From JBOGVZ01 sp050692985 (GTDB taxonomy: Bacteria > Actinomycetota > UBA4738 > CALAEC01): 64,000 bases of DNA. Of this stretch, positions 32,769 to 41,581 are shown piece after piece. Under the pieces are notes generated by a model, which saw only the letters and a list, made by a program, of their open reading frames with translations, did not search any database and was not told the origin of the DNA. The DNA is taken from the NCBI GenBank assembly GCA_050692985.1, contig JBOGVZ010000077.1, positions 91,456 to 155,455 on the forward strand, read 5' to 3'. The position numbers were made by a program, and so were the translations under genes. Positions within the stretch are counted from its first letter, which is position 1. Every line of letters begins with the position of its first letter.

Positions 32769-35504
32769 CTACCCCCCCGGGCCCCCCCCGCAGCCAAGCT
32801 CGGCGAGCTGCGCCTCCAGGGCGGCCCGCTCCTCCTTCAGCGACGCCAGCTTGCGCCGCTCTCCGTCAACGATATGGGCGGGAGCCTTGGCCAGGAACCC
32901 CTCGTTGGCCAGCTTGCGCCCCGAGCGCTCCGCCGTGGTCGCCAGCTCCTCGAGCCTTCCTCGAAGCCGGGCACACTCCGCCTCCGGGTCGAGGACCCCA
33001 GCGAGCGGGACCAGCACCTCGGAGCTCCCCACGATCAGCCGGGCCGACCCGCTCGGATCCGGTGTCCCATCCACCGTCTCGAGGCTGTCCAGCCGGGCCA
33101 GGCGGCGGATCTCCTCCTCGAGCTCGTCGACGATCGCTCGATCCTCTTCCCCCCCGTGGACCCGGGCCGTCAGGGCCACGCCGGGGGGGACGTGATGATC
33201 GCTGCGGAACCGTCGCAGCGCGGTGACCACCTCCATGGCGAATCCCAAGCGGTGCTCGGCGCGCTCGTCCCGGTGCTCGGGGCGCTGCTCGGGCCACGGA
33301 GCCACCACGATCGATTCCCCGGTCCCGAGGCGCTGCCAGATCTCCTCGGTCAGGAACGGCATGAGCGGGTGCAGCAGGCGGAGCGTCCGCTCCAGGACCC
33401 ACGCCAGCACGGTCCGCATGCCCGCCCGTTGCTCCGCGGTCCGGTCGTACAGCGCGGGCTTGGCCATCTCCAGGCCCCAGTCCGCCAGCTCGGCCCACAG
33501 GAACCGCTGGAGGGCCTGGGCGGCGTCGGTGAACCGGTGCTCCTCCAGGGCCGCGTCGACCTCGGCCCGGCAGGCCTCGTGCCGGGACAGGATCCACCGG
33601 ACGGTCAGGGCGGAACCCAGGTGAGCCTCGTTGGCCACGCGATCCTGGTACCAGGTCAGGATGTCGGCCTGGGAGGCGAACAGGTCCACGAGAGCCACCC
33701 CGGGATCGTCGGGCGCCGCCGACAGCACCAGGCGGGCCGCGTTCCAGATCTTGTTGGCGAAGTGGCGGGCGGCCTCCACGTCGCGCTCCCCGAACGGGAT
33801 GTTCTGCTGGTCCGGGCCGGCCATGCGCGCCAGGGCGAAGCGAAGGGCGTCCGCTCCGTGCCGATCGATCATGTCCAGGGGATCGATCACGTTGCCGAGC
33901 GACTTGGACATCTTGCGGTTCTGCTCGTCGCGGACCAGGCCGTGGATCAGGACCCGGGAGAACGGGACGTCGCCCATCAGATACAGGCCCGACATGACCA
34001 TCCGGGCCACCCACAGGTAGAGGATCTCGTACCCGGTCACCAGGACCGACGTGGGATAGAAGAAGTCGAGGTCCGGGTTCTCGTCGGGCCACCCAAGCGT
34101 GGAGAAGGGCCACAGCTGGGAGGAGAACCAGGTGTCCAGGACGTCGGGATCCTGCTCGATGTCCTCGCTCCGGCACTCCGGGCAGGCGGCCGGATCCTCC
34201 ACCGCCGCGAACTCGTGCCCGTTCGGGCAATACCACACCGGGATGCGGTGGCCCCACCAGAGCTGCCGGGAGATGTTCCAGTCCCGCAGGTCGTCGAGCC
34301 AGGCGGTGAAGGGGCCCAGCCACCGCTCAGGGAAGAACCGGATCCGGCCGTCGCTCGCGGCCTCCCGGGCCGAGGCCTTCAGCCGCTCGACGGCCACGAA
34401 CCACTGCTTCCCCGACAGCCACGGTTCGATCTCGCTGCCGCAACGGTAGCAGTGGCCGACCGGGTGGTGGTAGGGGCGCTCCTCGGCGACCACCAGGCCT
34501 CGCTCGCGGAGGGCCTCCAGGACCCGGGACCGGGCCTCGTACCGGTCCAACCCCCGGAACTGCTCCGGGGCCTGGTCCGAGATCGTGGCATCGGGGGTGA
34601 GGATGTTGCGGGCGGGCACCCCGGCCCGCTCGGCGATGTCGAAGTCCGCGGGGTCGTGGGCCGGGGTCACCTTCACCGCTCCCGTGCCGAACGCCGGATC
34701 CACGGCCTCATCGGCCACGATCGGCAGGTCCTCCCCGGTGAACGGATGGCGGACCGCCTTGCCGACCACACCGCGGTAGCGCTCGTCGTCGGGATGGACG
34801 GCCACGCCCGTGTCGCCGAGCATGGTCTCGACGCGGGTGGTGGCCACGTCGACGTGGCCGGAGCCATCCGAGATCTCGTAGCGGAACGTCACCAGCTCCC
34901 CGGCGACCTCGTGGTGCTCGACCTCGGAGTCGGACAGCGCCGTGTGGTCCGTGGGACACCAGTTGATGATCCGTTCCCCCCGGTAGATCAGGCCGTCCTC
35001 GTACAGGCGGACGAACGCCACCCGCACGGCGCGGACCAGGCCGTCGTCCATCGTGAACCGCAGCCGCGACCAGTCGCACGAGTTCCCCAGCCGCTTCATC
35101 TGCTCGACGATCGTGCCCCCGTACTGCTCCTTCCATCGCCATACCCGCTCGATGAAGGCCTCCCGACCGAGCTCCTGCGGGGAGGTCCCTTCCTCGCGGA
35201 GCTGCCGGCCCACCAGGACCTCCGTGGCGATGCCGGCGTGGTCCGTCCCCGGCAGCCACAGGGCCTCGTACCCCTGCATGCGCTTCCGCCGGATGATCAC
35301 GTCCGGGAGGGTGTGGTCGAGGGCGTGGCCGATGTGAAGGGCCCCGGTGATGTTCGGGGGGGGCAGGACGATGCAGAACGGCTCCCGGCCGGAGCCCGCC
35401 GAGGCCCCGAAGTAGCCGCGCTCCATCCACGTGGCGTACCAGCGATCCTCGACCCCGGTGGGGTCGTAGGCCTTCGGGATGTCCGTCCGGGCCTCGGAAG
35501 CCAT
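32769..35504 (-). CDS. valS: Valyl-tRNA synthetase
   Basis: A 911-residue class I synthetase. HIGH motif in PPPNITGALHIGHAL (about residue 60), the editing domain in the middle, KMSKS in NRKMSKSLGNVIDP (about residue 533), an anticodon-binding domain with SDHHVPPG, and a C-terminal coiled coil (LASLKEERAALEAQLAEL). Zn-type Cys pairs appear in HCYRCGSEIEPW and CPECRSED. The ATG at 35502-35504 is selected; the open frame extends 130 codons upstream through unrelated sequence. Confidence 0.97.
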   Translation of the reverse strand: MASEARTDIPKAYDPTGVEDRWYATWMERGYFGASAGSGREPFCIVLPPPNITGALHIGHALDHTLPDVIIRRKRMQGYEALWLPGTDHAGIATEVLVGRQLREEGTSPQELGREAFIERVWRWKEQYGGTIVEQMKRLGNSCDWSRLRFTMDDGLVRAVRVAFVRLYEDGLIYRGERIINWCPTDHTALSDSEVEHHEVAGELVTFRYEISDGSGHVDVATTRVETMLGDTGVAVHPDDERYRGVVGKAVRHPFTGEDLPIVADEAVDPAFGTGAVKVTPAHDPADFDIAERAGVPARNILTPDATISDQAPEQFRGLDRYEARSRVLEALRERGLVVAEERPYHHPVGHCYRCGSEIEPWLSGKQWFVAVERLKASAREAASDGRIRFFPERWLGPFTAWLDDLRDWNISRQLWWGHRIPVWYCPNGHEFAAVEDPAACPECRSEDIEQDPDVLDTWFSSQLWPFSTLGWPDENPDLDFFYPTSVLVTGYEILYLWVARMVMSGLYLMGDVPFSRVLIHGLVRDEQNRKMSKSLGNVIDPLDMIDRHGADALRFALARMAGPDQQNIPFGERDVEAARHFANKIWNAARLVLSAAPDDPGVALVDLFASQADILTWYQDRVANEAHLGSALTVRWILSRHEACRAEVDAALEEHRFTDAAQALQRFLWAELADWGLEMAKPALYDRTAEQRAGMRTVLAWVLERTLRLLHPLMPFLTEEIWQRLGTGESIVVAPWPEQRPEHRDERAEHRLGFAMEVVTALRRFRSDHHVPPGVALTARVHGGEEDRAIVDELEEEIRRLARLDSLETVDGTPDPSGSARLIVGSSEVLVPLAGVLDPEAECARLRGRLEELATTAERSGRKLANEGFLAKAPAHIVDGERRKLASLKEERAALEAQLAELGCGGGPGG

Positions 35505-35551
35505 GGTGTCAGGCAGTGTAACGGGGCCAGCCCGGACGACGGCGGCCGGGC

Positions 35552-35983
35552 TCAGTCGGCGGCGGCGACGGCCACGAACCACCCCAGCACCAGGGCCACC
35601 GACCCGGCGGCGCCCAGGACGGCGATCGGCGCTCGGCCGCCACCTCGACGAACGGCCGCAACCGTGGCCAGCGATGCCAGGATGCCCGCAAGGAGCAGGA
35701 AGATCCCGATGGAGAACAGGCCGATGAGACCCAGCATCAGCAGGGCGCCGCTGGCGATGGCCAGGAGGAGACCGCTTGGGGGACGGGCCCCATACACGGA
35801 GCCGGCCACCAGGAGGACGAACACGCCAGCAAGGGAAGCCAGCACGAAGAAGGGCCGTGGCGACGTCAGCCCGTCTCCCTGGTCGAGAATCGTCCTCGCG
35901 TACCAAACGGCCGTTCCCGTGACCACCGCGGCCGCGCCCAACCCGATCATCAGAACGTCAGAGCGAGTATCCATCTGCGCCAT
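35552..35983 (-). CDS. Small four-helix membrane protein
   Basis: A 143-residue protein with four predicted membrane helices (VLMIGLGAAAVVTGTAVWY; FFVLASLAGVFVLLVAGSVYG; GLLLAIASGALLMLGLIGLFSIGIFLLLAGIL; IAVLGAAGSVALVLGWFVAVA). No family recognised. ATG at 35983 or the preceding GTG. It sits 47 bases before valS and 10 bases after the MBL-fold gene, so it could be co-transcribed with both. Confidence 0.65.
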   Translation of the reverse strand: MAQMDTRSDVLMIGLGAAAVVTGTAVWYARTILDQGDGLTSPRPFFVLASLAGVFVLLVAGSVYGARPPSGLLLAIASGALLMLGLIGLFSIGIFLLLAGILASLATVAAVRRGGGRAPIAVLGAAGSVALVLGWFVAVAAAD

Positions 35984-35993
35984 CACCCGAAGC

Positions 35994-36584
35994 CTAGCGC
36001 GGCGTCTCGCGGCCCGGCCGGAAGGGGGGGCCGTGGCCGGGGACGATCAGGGAGGCCGCCTCCAGCACGCGGCGCCGGTTGTCGTGCAGCGCCCGAGGAT
36101 CGGTGGCGTAGGGGTCCTCCGGGGGCCCGTCCGCCGACCACCACAGGTGGGTCAGGGCCACGACGCCACCCGGCGTTCCGGCCAGCGTGGTGATGCACTG
36201 CGGCGAGTGCCCGGGGGTCTCGACCAGCGCGATCGACAGCGACACCGCGAACCCCTCGGCCGGACGGGTGACCCACAGGTCACCGCGGTACCAGGCCCAG
36301 TGGTCGTGGATCCGGGCCCGGGGAAACAGGCTTGCGTGCATCGTGTGGTCCGGATGGTGGTGGGACAGCACCACGTCGGTCACGTCGTGCGGACCGAGGC
36401 CCTGGGCTCGGAGCGGGTCGAGGATGGAGCTCGGCTCGGGCACCATCCCGGGATCCACCACGAGCCGGACATCCCCGTCCCGGACCAGCGACACGGTCGA
36501 CGCCGTTCGCTCACCGACGTAGCCCTCGAACAGCATGTGGACCTCCGCGGAAGAGCCTTGAGGGCGGATCACGCGACCGATCAT
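35994..36584 (-). CDS. Metallo-beta-lactamase-fold hydrolase
   Basis: A 196-residue MBL-fold protein. The Zn-binding HxHxDH motif reads SHHHPDHTMH, with further ligand His in VETPGHSPQ and VPGHGPPF. It resembles glyoxalase-II-like or quorum-quenching-type members but a specific substrate cannot be assigned. The usual Asp bridging ligand after strand nine (normally TGD) is replaced by ALTHLWW, so the second metal site may differ. An in-frame ATG at about 36536 (MLFEGYVGE) is a credible alternative start that would free space for a divergent promoter. Confidence 0.82.
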   Translation of the reverse strand: MIGRVIRPQGSSAEVHMLFEGYVGERTASTVSLVRDGDVRLVVDPGMVPEPSSILDPLRAQGLGPHDVTDVVLSHHHPDHTMHASLFPRARIHDHWAWYRGDLWVTRPAEGFAVSLSIALVETPGHSPQCITTLAGTPGGVVALTHLWWSADGPPEDPYATDPRALHDNRRRVLEAASLIVPGHGPPFRPGRETPR

Positions 36585-36618
36585 GGCGACCCCGGCCCCG
36601 TCGTGCCACGATCGGCCC

Positions 36619-37074
36619 GTGATCCGGCACCTGTTGGCCCGCATGCCCGAAGGCCCGCTGATGCGCTTCGTGTGGCGGGTCCACCCCAGCGTGTACCGGG
36701 CCACCGGCGGCCTGCTCGGCCGAAGGATGGGGTTCGGGCTCCCCGTGCTGCTCCTGGAGACGACCGGACGCCGCACCGGTCAGAGGCGGACGACCTCAGC
36801 CTGCTACCTGGCGGACGGTTCAAGCTACGCCGTGATCGCTTCTCGTGTCGGGAATGAGAAGGACCCGGCTTGGATCCTGAACCTGCGGGCCCACCCAGAT
36901 GCGACGGTACACATCGGCAGGCGGCGCATCGCGGTCACCGCACGGGAGGCGGAGGGCCAGGAGCGCGACCGACTGTGGACCGCCATGGCCGCGAGGTACC
37001 CGGGCTACGACCGGTATCGGGAGCGCACGTCCCGGCGGATCCCCGTCGTGGTGCTGGAGCCACGCGAACGCTAG
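36619..37074 (+). CDS. Deazaflavin (F420)-dependent nitroreductase-family protein
   Basis: About 151 residues of the Ddn/DUF385 family: split-beta-barrel pattern LLETTGRRTGQRRTT followed by YAVIASRVGNEKDPAWILNLRAHPDATVHIGRRR. Family members bind cofactor F420, made mainly by actinobacteria, and reduce various substrates. GTG at 36619 is chosen because the longer ATG at 36583 would overlap the opposite-strand gene start; the choice is uncertain. Confidence 0.85.
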   Translation: MIRHLLARMPEGPLMRFVWRVHPSVYRATGGLLGRRMGFGLPVLLLETTGRRTGQRRTTSACYLADGSSYAVIASRVGNEKDPAWILNLRAHPDATVHIGRRRIAVTAREAEGQERDRLWTAMAARYPGYDRYRERTSRRIPVVVLEPRER

Positions 37075-37114
37075 GCCCGCTCGTCCAGCAGCACCTCGGA
37101 TCCTCAGCACGGGT

Positions 37115-37132
37115 GGATGTCTCAGGACATCC
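37115..37132. other. Hairpin between Ddn-like and sulfite-oxidase-like genes
   Basis: A perfect 7-bp inverted repeat GGATGTC-TCAG-GACATCC. It may end transcription of the Ddn-like gene, bind a regulator of the downstream molybdoenzyme gene, or be an insertion-sequence end; the same two 7-mers form the hairpin at 50222-50238 beside the transposase. No T-tract. Confidence 0.35.
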
Positions 37133-37192
37133 GTCCCGCCTCCAGATCGGGTGGATTGCCGATTCGGTGGATCGGATGCCACACTGCTTCCG

Positions 37193-38260
37193 ATGGTTGA
37201 GCTGGCGGAGCGGGGGCAGGGCATCACCCATACGGAGCTGGCCCAGGCGTCCCGGAATCGGGGGACGCCGCTGGAGGCCCTGGCCTACGACATCACGCCC
37301 ACCGGACTGCACTACCTGCTGATCCACTTCGACATCCCGGTGCTCGACGCGGCGTCGTGGCGGCTGCGGGTGGGAGGGAGCGTTCGTCGGCCGCTGGAGC
37401 TGACCCTCGACGACATCCGGGCCCGGCCGGCCACCACTGCGCCGGTCACCCTGGAGTGCGCGGGGAACGGCCGGGCCCTGTTGGAGCCGCGGCCGATGAC
37501 CCAGCCCTGGCTCCACGGAGCGGTCGGGACGGCCGAGTGGACGGGCACGCGGCTGGGAGGGGTCCTGGACGAGGCCGGGATCGGACCGGGCACGGAGGAA
37601 GTCGTCTTCACCGGGTCCGATCACGGCGTCGAGGGCGAGGAGGAGCTCGACTACGCCCGCTCCCTCCCGGTGCCCGAGGCCATGCGCCCCGAGGTCCTGC
37701 TCGCCTACGAGATGAACGGCCGGCCCCTGGAGCCCCAGCACGGCTTCCCCTTGAGGTTGCTGGTCCCGGGGTGGTACGGCATGACCAGCGTGAAGTGGCT
37801 GCGCAGCATCGAGGCGGTCACCGAGCCGTTCCGGGGCCACCACCAGGCCGTGGCCTACCACATCCAGCGATCCGAGGACGACGTGCCCGGCGAGCCCGTG
37901 AGCCGCATCCACCCCCGGGCCCTGATGATCCCGCCGGGCTTCCCCGACTTCCCCGATCGCCGCCGGTACCTCGACGCCGGACCGGTGGCGATCCGCGGCC
38001 GGGCCTGGAGCGGCGAGGCCCCGGTGAGCCGCGTGGAGGTCGGGATCGACGGACGGTGGTTCGATGCCACGCTCGACGAAGCGGTGGGCCGGTGGGCGTG
38101 GCGCGGCTGGCGTCACGGATGGGCCGCCTCCACCGGCGAACACGTGCTGGCCTGCCGGGCCACCGACGAGGCGGGGAACACCCAGCCGCTGGAGCCGGCC
38201 TGGAACCTCCAGGGCCTGGCGAACAACTTCGTTCAGGAGGTCGCGGTCACCGTCCGCTGA
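37193..38260 (+). CDS. Sulfite-oxidase-like molybdopterin enzyme
   Basis: A 355-residue protein of the sulfite oxidase family, without an N-terminal signal peptide or haem domain. The molybdenum-ligand Cys89 lies in TLECAGNGR, followed by FTGSDHGVEG and LRLLVPGWYGMTSVKWL, family hallmarks. The C-terminal third (GPVAIRGRAWSGEAPVSRVEVGIDG) is the dimerisation beta-domain. It could oxidise sulfite or another small oxyanion in the cytosol. Ends six bases from clpX, with which it is convergent. Confidence 0.9.
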   Translation: MVELAERGQGITHTELAQASRNRGTPLEALAYDITPTGLHYLLIHFDIPVLDAASWRLRVGGSVRRPLELTLDDIRARPATTAPVTLECAGNGRALLEPRPMTQPWLHGAVGTAEWTGTRLGGVLDEAGIGPGTEEVVFTGSDHGVEGEEELDYARSLPVPEAMRPEVLLAYEMNGRPLEPQHGFPLRLLVPGWYGMTSVKWLRSIEAVTEPFRGHHQAVAYHIQRSEDDVPGEPVSRIHPRALMIPPGFPDFPDRRRYLDAGPVAIRGRAWSGEAPVSRVEVGIDGRWFDATLDEAVGRWAWRGWRHGWAASTGEHVLACRATDEAGNTQPLEPAWNLQGLANNFVQEVAVTVR

Positions 38261-38265
38261 GGACG

Positions 38266-39543
38266 TCAGGCGGAGCGCTCGCGGCGGGCCCGGGCGGGCT
38301 GGCGGGAGGCCTCGGCCTTGCGGACCAGGGAGGGGTTGACCCCGTCCAGGACCACCTCGCGGTCGACCTGGCACTTGCGGACGTCGCTCTCCGACGGCAG
38401 GTCGTACATCACCCCGAGGAGGACCTCCTCCATGATCGCCCGCAGCCCCCGGGCCCCGGTCCCCCGGAGCATGGACTGGTCGGCGATGGCCTCCAGGGCG
38501 TCGTCGGAGAAGACGAGCTCCACGCCGTCGAACTCGAAGAACTTCTTGTACTGCTTCACGAGGGCGTTCTTCGGCTTGGTGAGGATGTCGATGAGCGCCT
38601 GGCGGTCCAGGTTGTGGACGTGGGTCATGACCGGGAGCCGTCCCACGAACTCGGGGATCAGCCCGTACTTCAGCAGGTCCTCCGGCAGCACCTGGCCCAG
38701 GATCTCCCCCAGGTTCTTCTCCTCGGTGCGGCGCACGTCGGCCCCGAAGCCAACCCCCTTGGTGCCGATGCGCCCCTCGATGATCTTCTCCAGCCCGGAG
38801 AACGACCCCCCGCAGATGAACAGGACGTTCGTGGTGTCGATCTGGATGAACTCCTGGTGGGGATGCTTGCGGCCGCCCTGGGGTGGGACGCTGGCGGTGG
38901 TCCCCTCCAGGATCTTCAGCAGCGCCTGCTGTACACCCTCTCCGGAGACGTCCCGGGTGATCGAGGGATTCTCGGACTTGCGGGCGATCTTGTCGGCCTC
39001 GTCGATGTAGATGATGCCGGTCTCGGCCCGCTTGACGTCGTAGTCCGCCGCCTGGATCAGCTTCAGCAGGATGTTCTCCACGTCCTCGCCCACGTAGCCC
39101 GCCTCGGTGAGCGCGGTGGCGTCGGCGATGGCGAACGGGACGTTCAGCATCCGGGCCAGGGTCTGGGCCAGCAGGGTCTTGCCGCAGCCGGTAGGCCCCA
39201 GCAGCATGATGTTGGACTTCTGGAGCTCGACGTCGTCGTTGCCGGTGGGCCCGACCTGGATCCGCTTGTAGTGGTTGTACACGGCCACCGACAGGACCTT
39301 CTTGGCCTGCTCCTGGCCGATGACGTAGTCGTTCAGGAAGTCGTAGATCTCGCGGGGCTTGGGGAGGTCCTCGAGCTTGAGCTCGGTGGTCTCGGAGAGC
39401 TCCTCCTCGATGATCTCGTTACAGAGATCGATGCACTCGTCGCAGATGTACACGCCGGGGCCGGCGATGAGCTTCTTGACCTGCTTCTGGCTCTTCCCGC
39501 AGAAGGAGCATTTCAGAAGGTCTGAATCTCCGAACTTCCCCAC
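38266..39543 (-). CDS. clpX: ClpX ATPase subunit of the Clp protease
   Basis: A 425-residue AAA+ unfoldase. N-terminal Zn domain (CSFCGKSQ...CDECIDLC, residues about 13-37), Walker A GPTGCGKTL (about 115-122), Walker B IIYIDEADKIA (about 178), sensor segments and the IGF-type loop that docks ClpP. It delivers substrates to the ClpP encoded 29 bases upstream. The C-terminus ends in a short Arg-rich tail. Confidence 0.98.
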   Translation of the reverse strand: MGKFGDSDLLKCSFCGKSQKQVKKLIAGPGVYICDECIDLCNEIIEEELSETTELKLEDLPKPREIYDFLNDYVIGQEQAKKVLSVAVYNHYKRIQVGPTGNDDVELQKSNIMLLGPTGCGKTLLAQTLARMLNVPFAIADATALTEAGYVGEDVENILLKLIQAADYDVKRAETGIIYIDEADKIARKSENPSITRDVSGEGVQQALLKILEGTTASVPPQGGRKHPHQEFIQIDTTNVLFICGGSFSGLEKIIEGRIGTKGVGFGADVRRTEEKNLGEILGQVLPEDLLKYGLIPEFVGRLPVMTHVHNLDRQALIDILTKPKNALVKQYKKFFEFDGVELVFSDDALEAIADQSMLRGTGARGLRAIMEEVLLGVMYDLPSESDVRKCQVDREVVLDGVNPSLVRKAEASRQPARARRERSA

Positions 39544-39572
39544 GGCTCCCCCCGCTCTCGGACCTCGTTATC

Positions 39573-40202
39573 TTACGACTTGCCGTCTCCGGCGGCGGCC
39601 AACTGGGCCTGGAGCTTCCGCGAGGAGATCACTTCGTCGATGATCCCGTACTCCTTGGCCTGCTCCGCGGTCATGATGAAGTCACGGTCGGTGTCCTTCT
39701 TCACCTTCTCCAGGGTCTGGCCGGTGTGCTCGGCCAGGATCTGGTCGAGGAGCTCGCGGTACCGAAGGATCTCCTTGGCCTGGATCTCGATGTCCACGGC
39801 CTGCCCGCCGGCCTGCCCGTGCGGCTGGTGGATCAGCACCCGGGAGTGGGGCAGCGCGTACCGCTTGCCCGTGGTCCCCGCGGCCAGGAGGACGGCCGCC
39901 GCGGAGGCGGCCTGCCCCATCACGATCGTGGAGACGTCGGGCTTGATGTACTGCATCGTGTCGTAGACCGCGAACAGCGACGTGATGTCGCCGCCCGGGG
40001 AGTTGATGTAGATGTTGATGTCCTTCTCCGGCTCCTCCGACTCGAGGTGCAGGAGCTGGGCCATGACCAGGTTCGCCACCTGGTCGTCGATGGGGGTGCC
40101 GAGGAAGACGATCCGCTCCTTGAGCAGCCGGGAGTAGATGTCGACCGACCGCTCGCCCCGGTTCGTCTGCTCGATCACGATCGGGACCAAGTAGTTCTCC
40201 AT
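39573..40202 (-). CDS. clpP: ClpP protease subunit
   Basis: A 209-residue serine protease with Ser100 (MGQAASAAAVLL), His125 (VLIHQPHG) and Asp174 (TDRDFIM). Most actinobacteria carry two adjacent clpP genes; only one lies here, directly between tig and clpX. The ATG shares one base with the tig stop (TGATG), so translation is coupled; an in-frame GTG three bases earlier is also possible. Confidence 0.97.
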   Translation of the reverse strand: MENYLVPIVIEQTNRGERSVDIYSRLLKERIVFLGTPIDDQVANLVMAQLLHLESEEPEKDINIYINSPGGDITSLFAVYDTMQYIKPDVSTIVMGQAASAAAVLLAAGTTGKRYALPHSRVLIHQPHGQAGGQAVDIEIQAKEILRYRELLDQILAEHTGQTLEKVKKDTDRDFIMTAEQAKEYGIIDEVISSRKLQAQLAAAGDGKS

Positions 40203-41530
40203 CACTCCTTCCCTTCTGCCTGTGGGGATGCGTCTTCCTCGATGATCTCGGCGTGCTCGACGATCACACCGAGAGCCTTGTCCCGGATGATATCACCGGC
40301 CAGCGATGTGATCTGTCCCGTCTCCTCCAGCGTCCGGCGGACCTCCTTGGGACTTCGCCCCACGTCCCCGGCGATGGCATCCACCGCCCGGTCCAGCTCC
40401 TCGCTCGTGACCGTGAGCCCCTCGGCCCGGGCCACCGCCTCGAGGGCCAGGTCGGCCCGCACGGCACGGGTCGCGTGTGACCGAGCGTCCGAGCGGAACC
40501 GGAGCTCGTCGACGTCCGATGCCTGGAGGACCTCCTCCAGCGTGGTGCCCGACCGTTCGGCCCGGTCCCGGGCGCCCTGGACCCGGCGCTCCGTCTCGGC
40601 GTCGAGCAGCCGCTCCGGGAGGTCGACGTCCACGCTGTCCACCACCGCCTGGAGCGCCAGGTCGCGAACCGCGGCGTCCGCCTGCACCTCCTTGAGCTGG
40701 CCCACCTTCGTCCGCACGTCGCCCCGCAGCTCCTCCAGCGTGTCGAACTCCGAGGCCGTGCGGGCGAACTCGTCGTCGAGGTCGGCGAGCCGCTTGGCCT
40801 TGGCCTCCTTCACTAGCACCTGGAGCGAGATCTCCTCGCCGGCCCGCTCTCCGAACCGCTCGGGGAGCTTGGCGTTCAGCTTCAGGATGTCCCCGCTGCG
40901 CTTGCCCTCGAGCTCGGCGTCGAGCTCCGGCACCAGGGCCTCGCTGCCGATCTCGTAGAGGAGGTCCTGCCCCGAGGCCTCGGGGATCTCCTCGCCGTGG
41001 ACGTAGGCCCGGATGTCGGCCAGCATGAAGTCGCCACGCCGGGCGGGGCGGCCGACGACCTCGAGCTCGGCGAAGCGCTCCCGGAGCCGGTCGAGCTGCT
41101 CGTCGATCTCCGCCTCGGACACCGCGGCCGAGGGCCGGCGGACCTTGAGGCCCTTGTAGTCCGACTCCTCGAACGAGACCCGGGGCCTCACCTCCACCGT
41201 GGCGGTGAACCGCAGGCCGGAGGACTCGACCTCCTCCACCTCGAGGTCGTCGAACTGGGGATCAGCGATCGGGGCCAGGTCGTGCTCCCGCAGAGCCCGG
41301 CCGTAGAACTCCGGAAGGGCGTGCTCGAGGAACTCCTGGAGCACCGCTCCCCGGCCCAGCTGCGAGTCGATGATCTTGCGAGGCACCTTGCCCTTGCGGA
41401 ACCCGGGCACCGTGACGGATGAAGCCAGGTGCCGGTAGGCCAGATCCAGCACCGGTCGGGCCTCTTCGGGAGAGACCTCGACCGAGAGCCTCACGGTATG
41501 TCTGTCGACGTTCTCCAGGTTGGTCTGCAT
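40202..41530 (-). CDS. tig: Trigger factor
   Basis: A 442-residue ribosome-bound chaperone. The ribosome-binding domain contains GFRKGKVPRKIIDSQLG (signature near residue 43), followed by a PPIase domain (ARRGDFMLADIRAYVHGEEI, at about 165-240) and a long helical C-terminal domain with an acidic tail. First gene of tig-clpP-clpX, coupled to clpP. Confidence 0.97.
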   Translation of the reverse strand: MQTNLENVDRHTVRLSVEVSPEEARPVLDLAYRHLASSVTVPGFRKGKVPRKIIDSQLGRGAVLQEFLEHALPEFYGRALREHDLAPIADPQFDDLEVEEVESSGLRFTATVEVRPRVSFEESDYKGLKVRRPSAAVSEAEIDEQLDRLRERFAELEVVGRPARRGDFMLADIRAYVHGEEIPEASGQDLLYEIGSEALVPELDAELEGKRSGDILKLNAKLPERFGERAGEEISLQVLVKEAKAKRLADLDDEFARTASEFDTLEELRGDVRTKVGQLKEVQADAAVRDLALQAVVDSVDVDLPERLLDAETERRVQGARDRAERSGTTLEEVLQASDVDELRFRSDARSHATRAVRADLALEAVARAEGLTVTSEELDRAVDAIAGDVGRSPKEVRRTLEETGQITSLAGDIIRDKALGVIVEHAEIIEEDASPQAEGKE

Positions 41531-41581
41531 GTGGGACGCTCGGCCAGTATAGGCAGGTGGCTCCCGGCGACCGCCGGTGTC

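Noticed and set aside
32874..36857. Very long plus-strand open frame over valS and its neighbours
   Set aside because: It is the antisense shadow of valS and adjacent minus-strand genes in high-GC DNA; its sequence is low-complexity and lacks domains, whereas valS shows all synthetase motifs.
37357..39525. 722-residue plus-strand open frame
   Set aside because: It runs through the sulfite-oxidase-like gene in another frame and then antisense to clpX; no family resemblance.
39573..40202. Second clpP gene expected beside clpP in actinobacteria
   Set aside because: Only one ClpP frame exists between tig and clpX, and no other protease-like frame is nearby.
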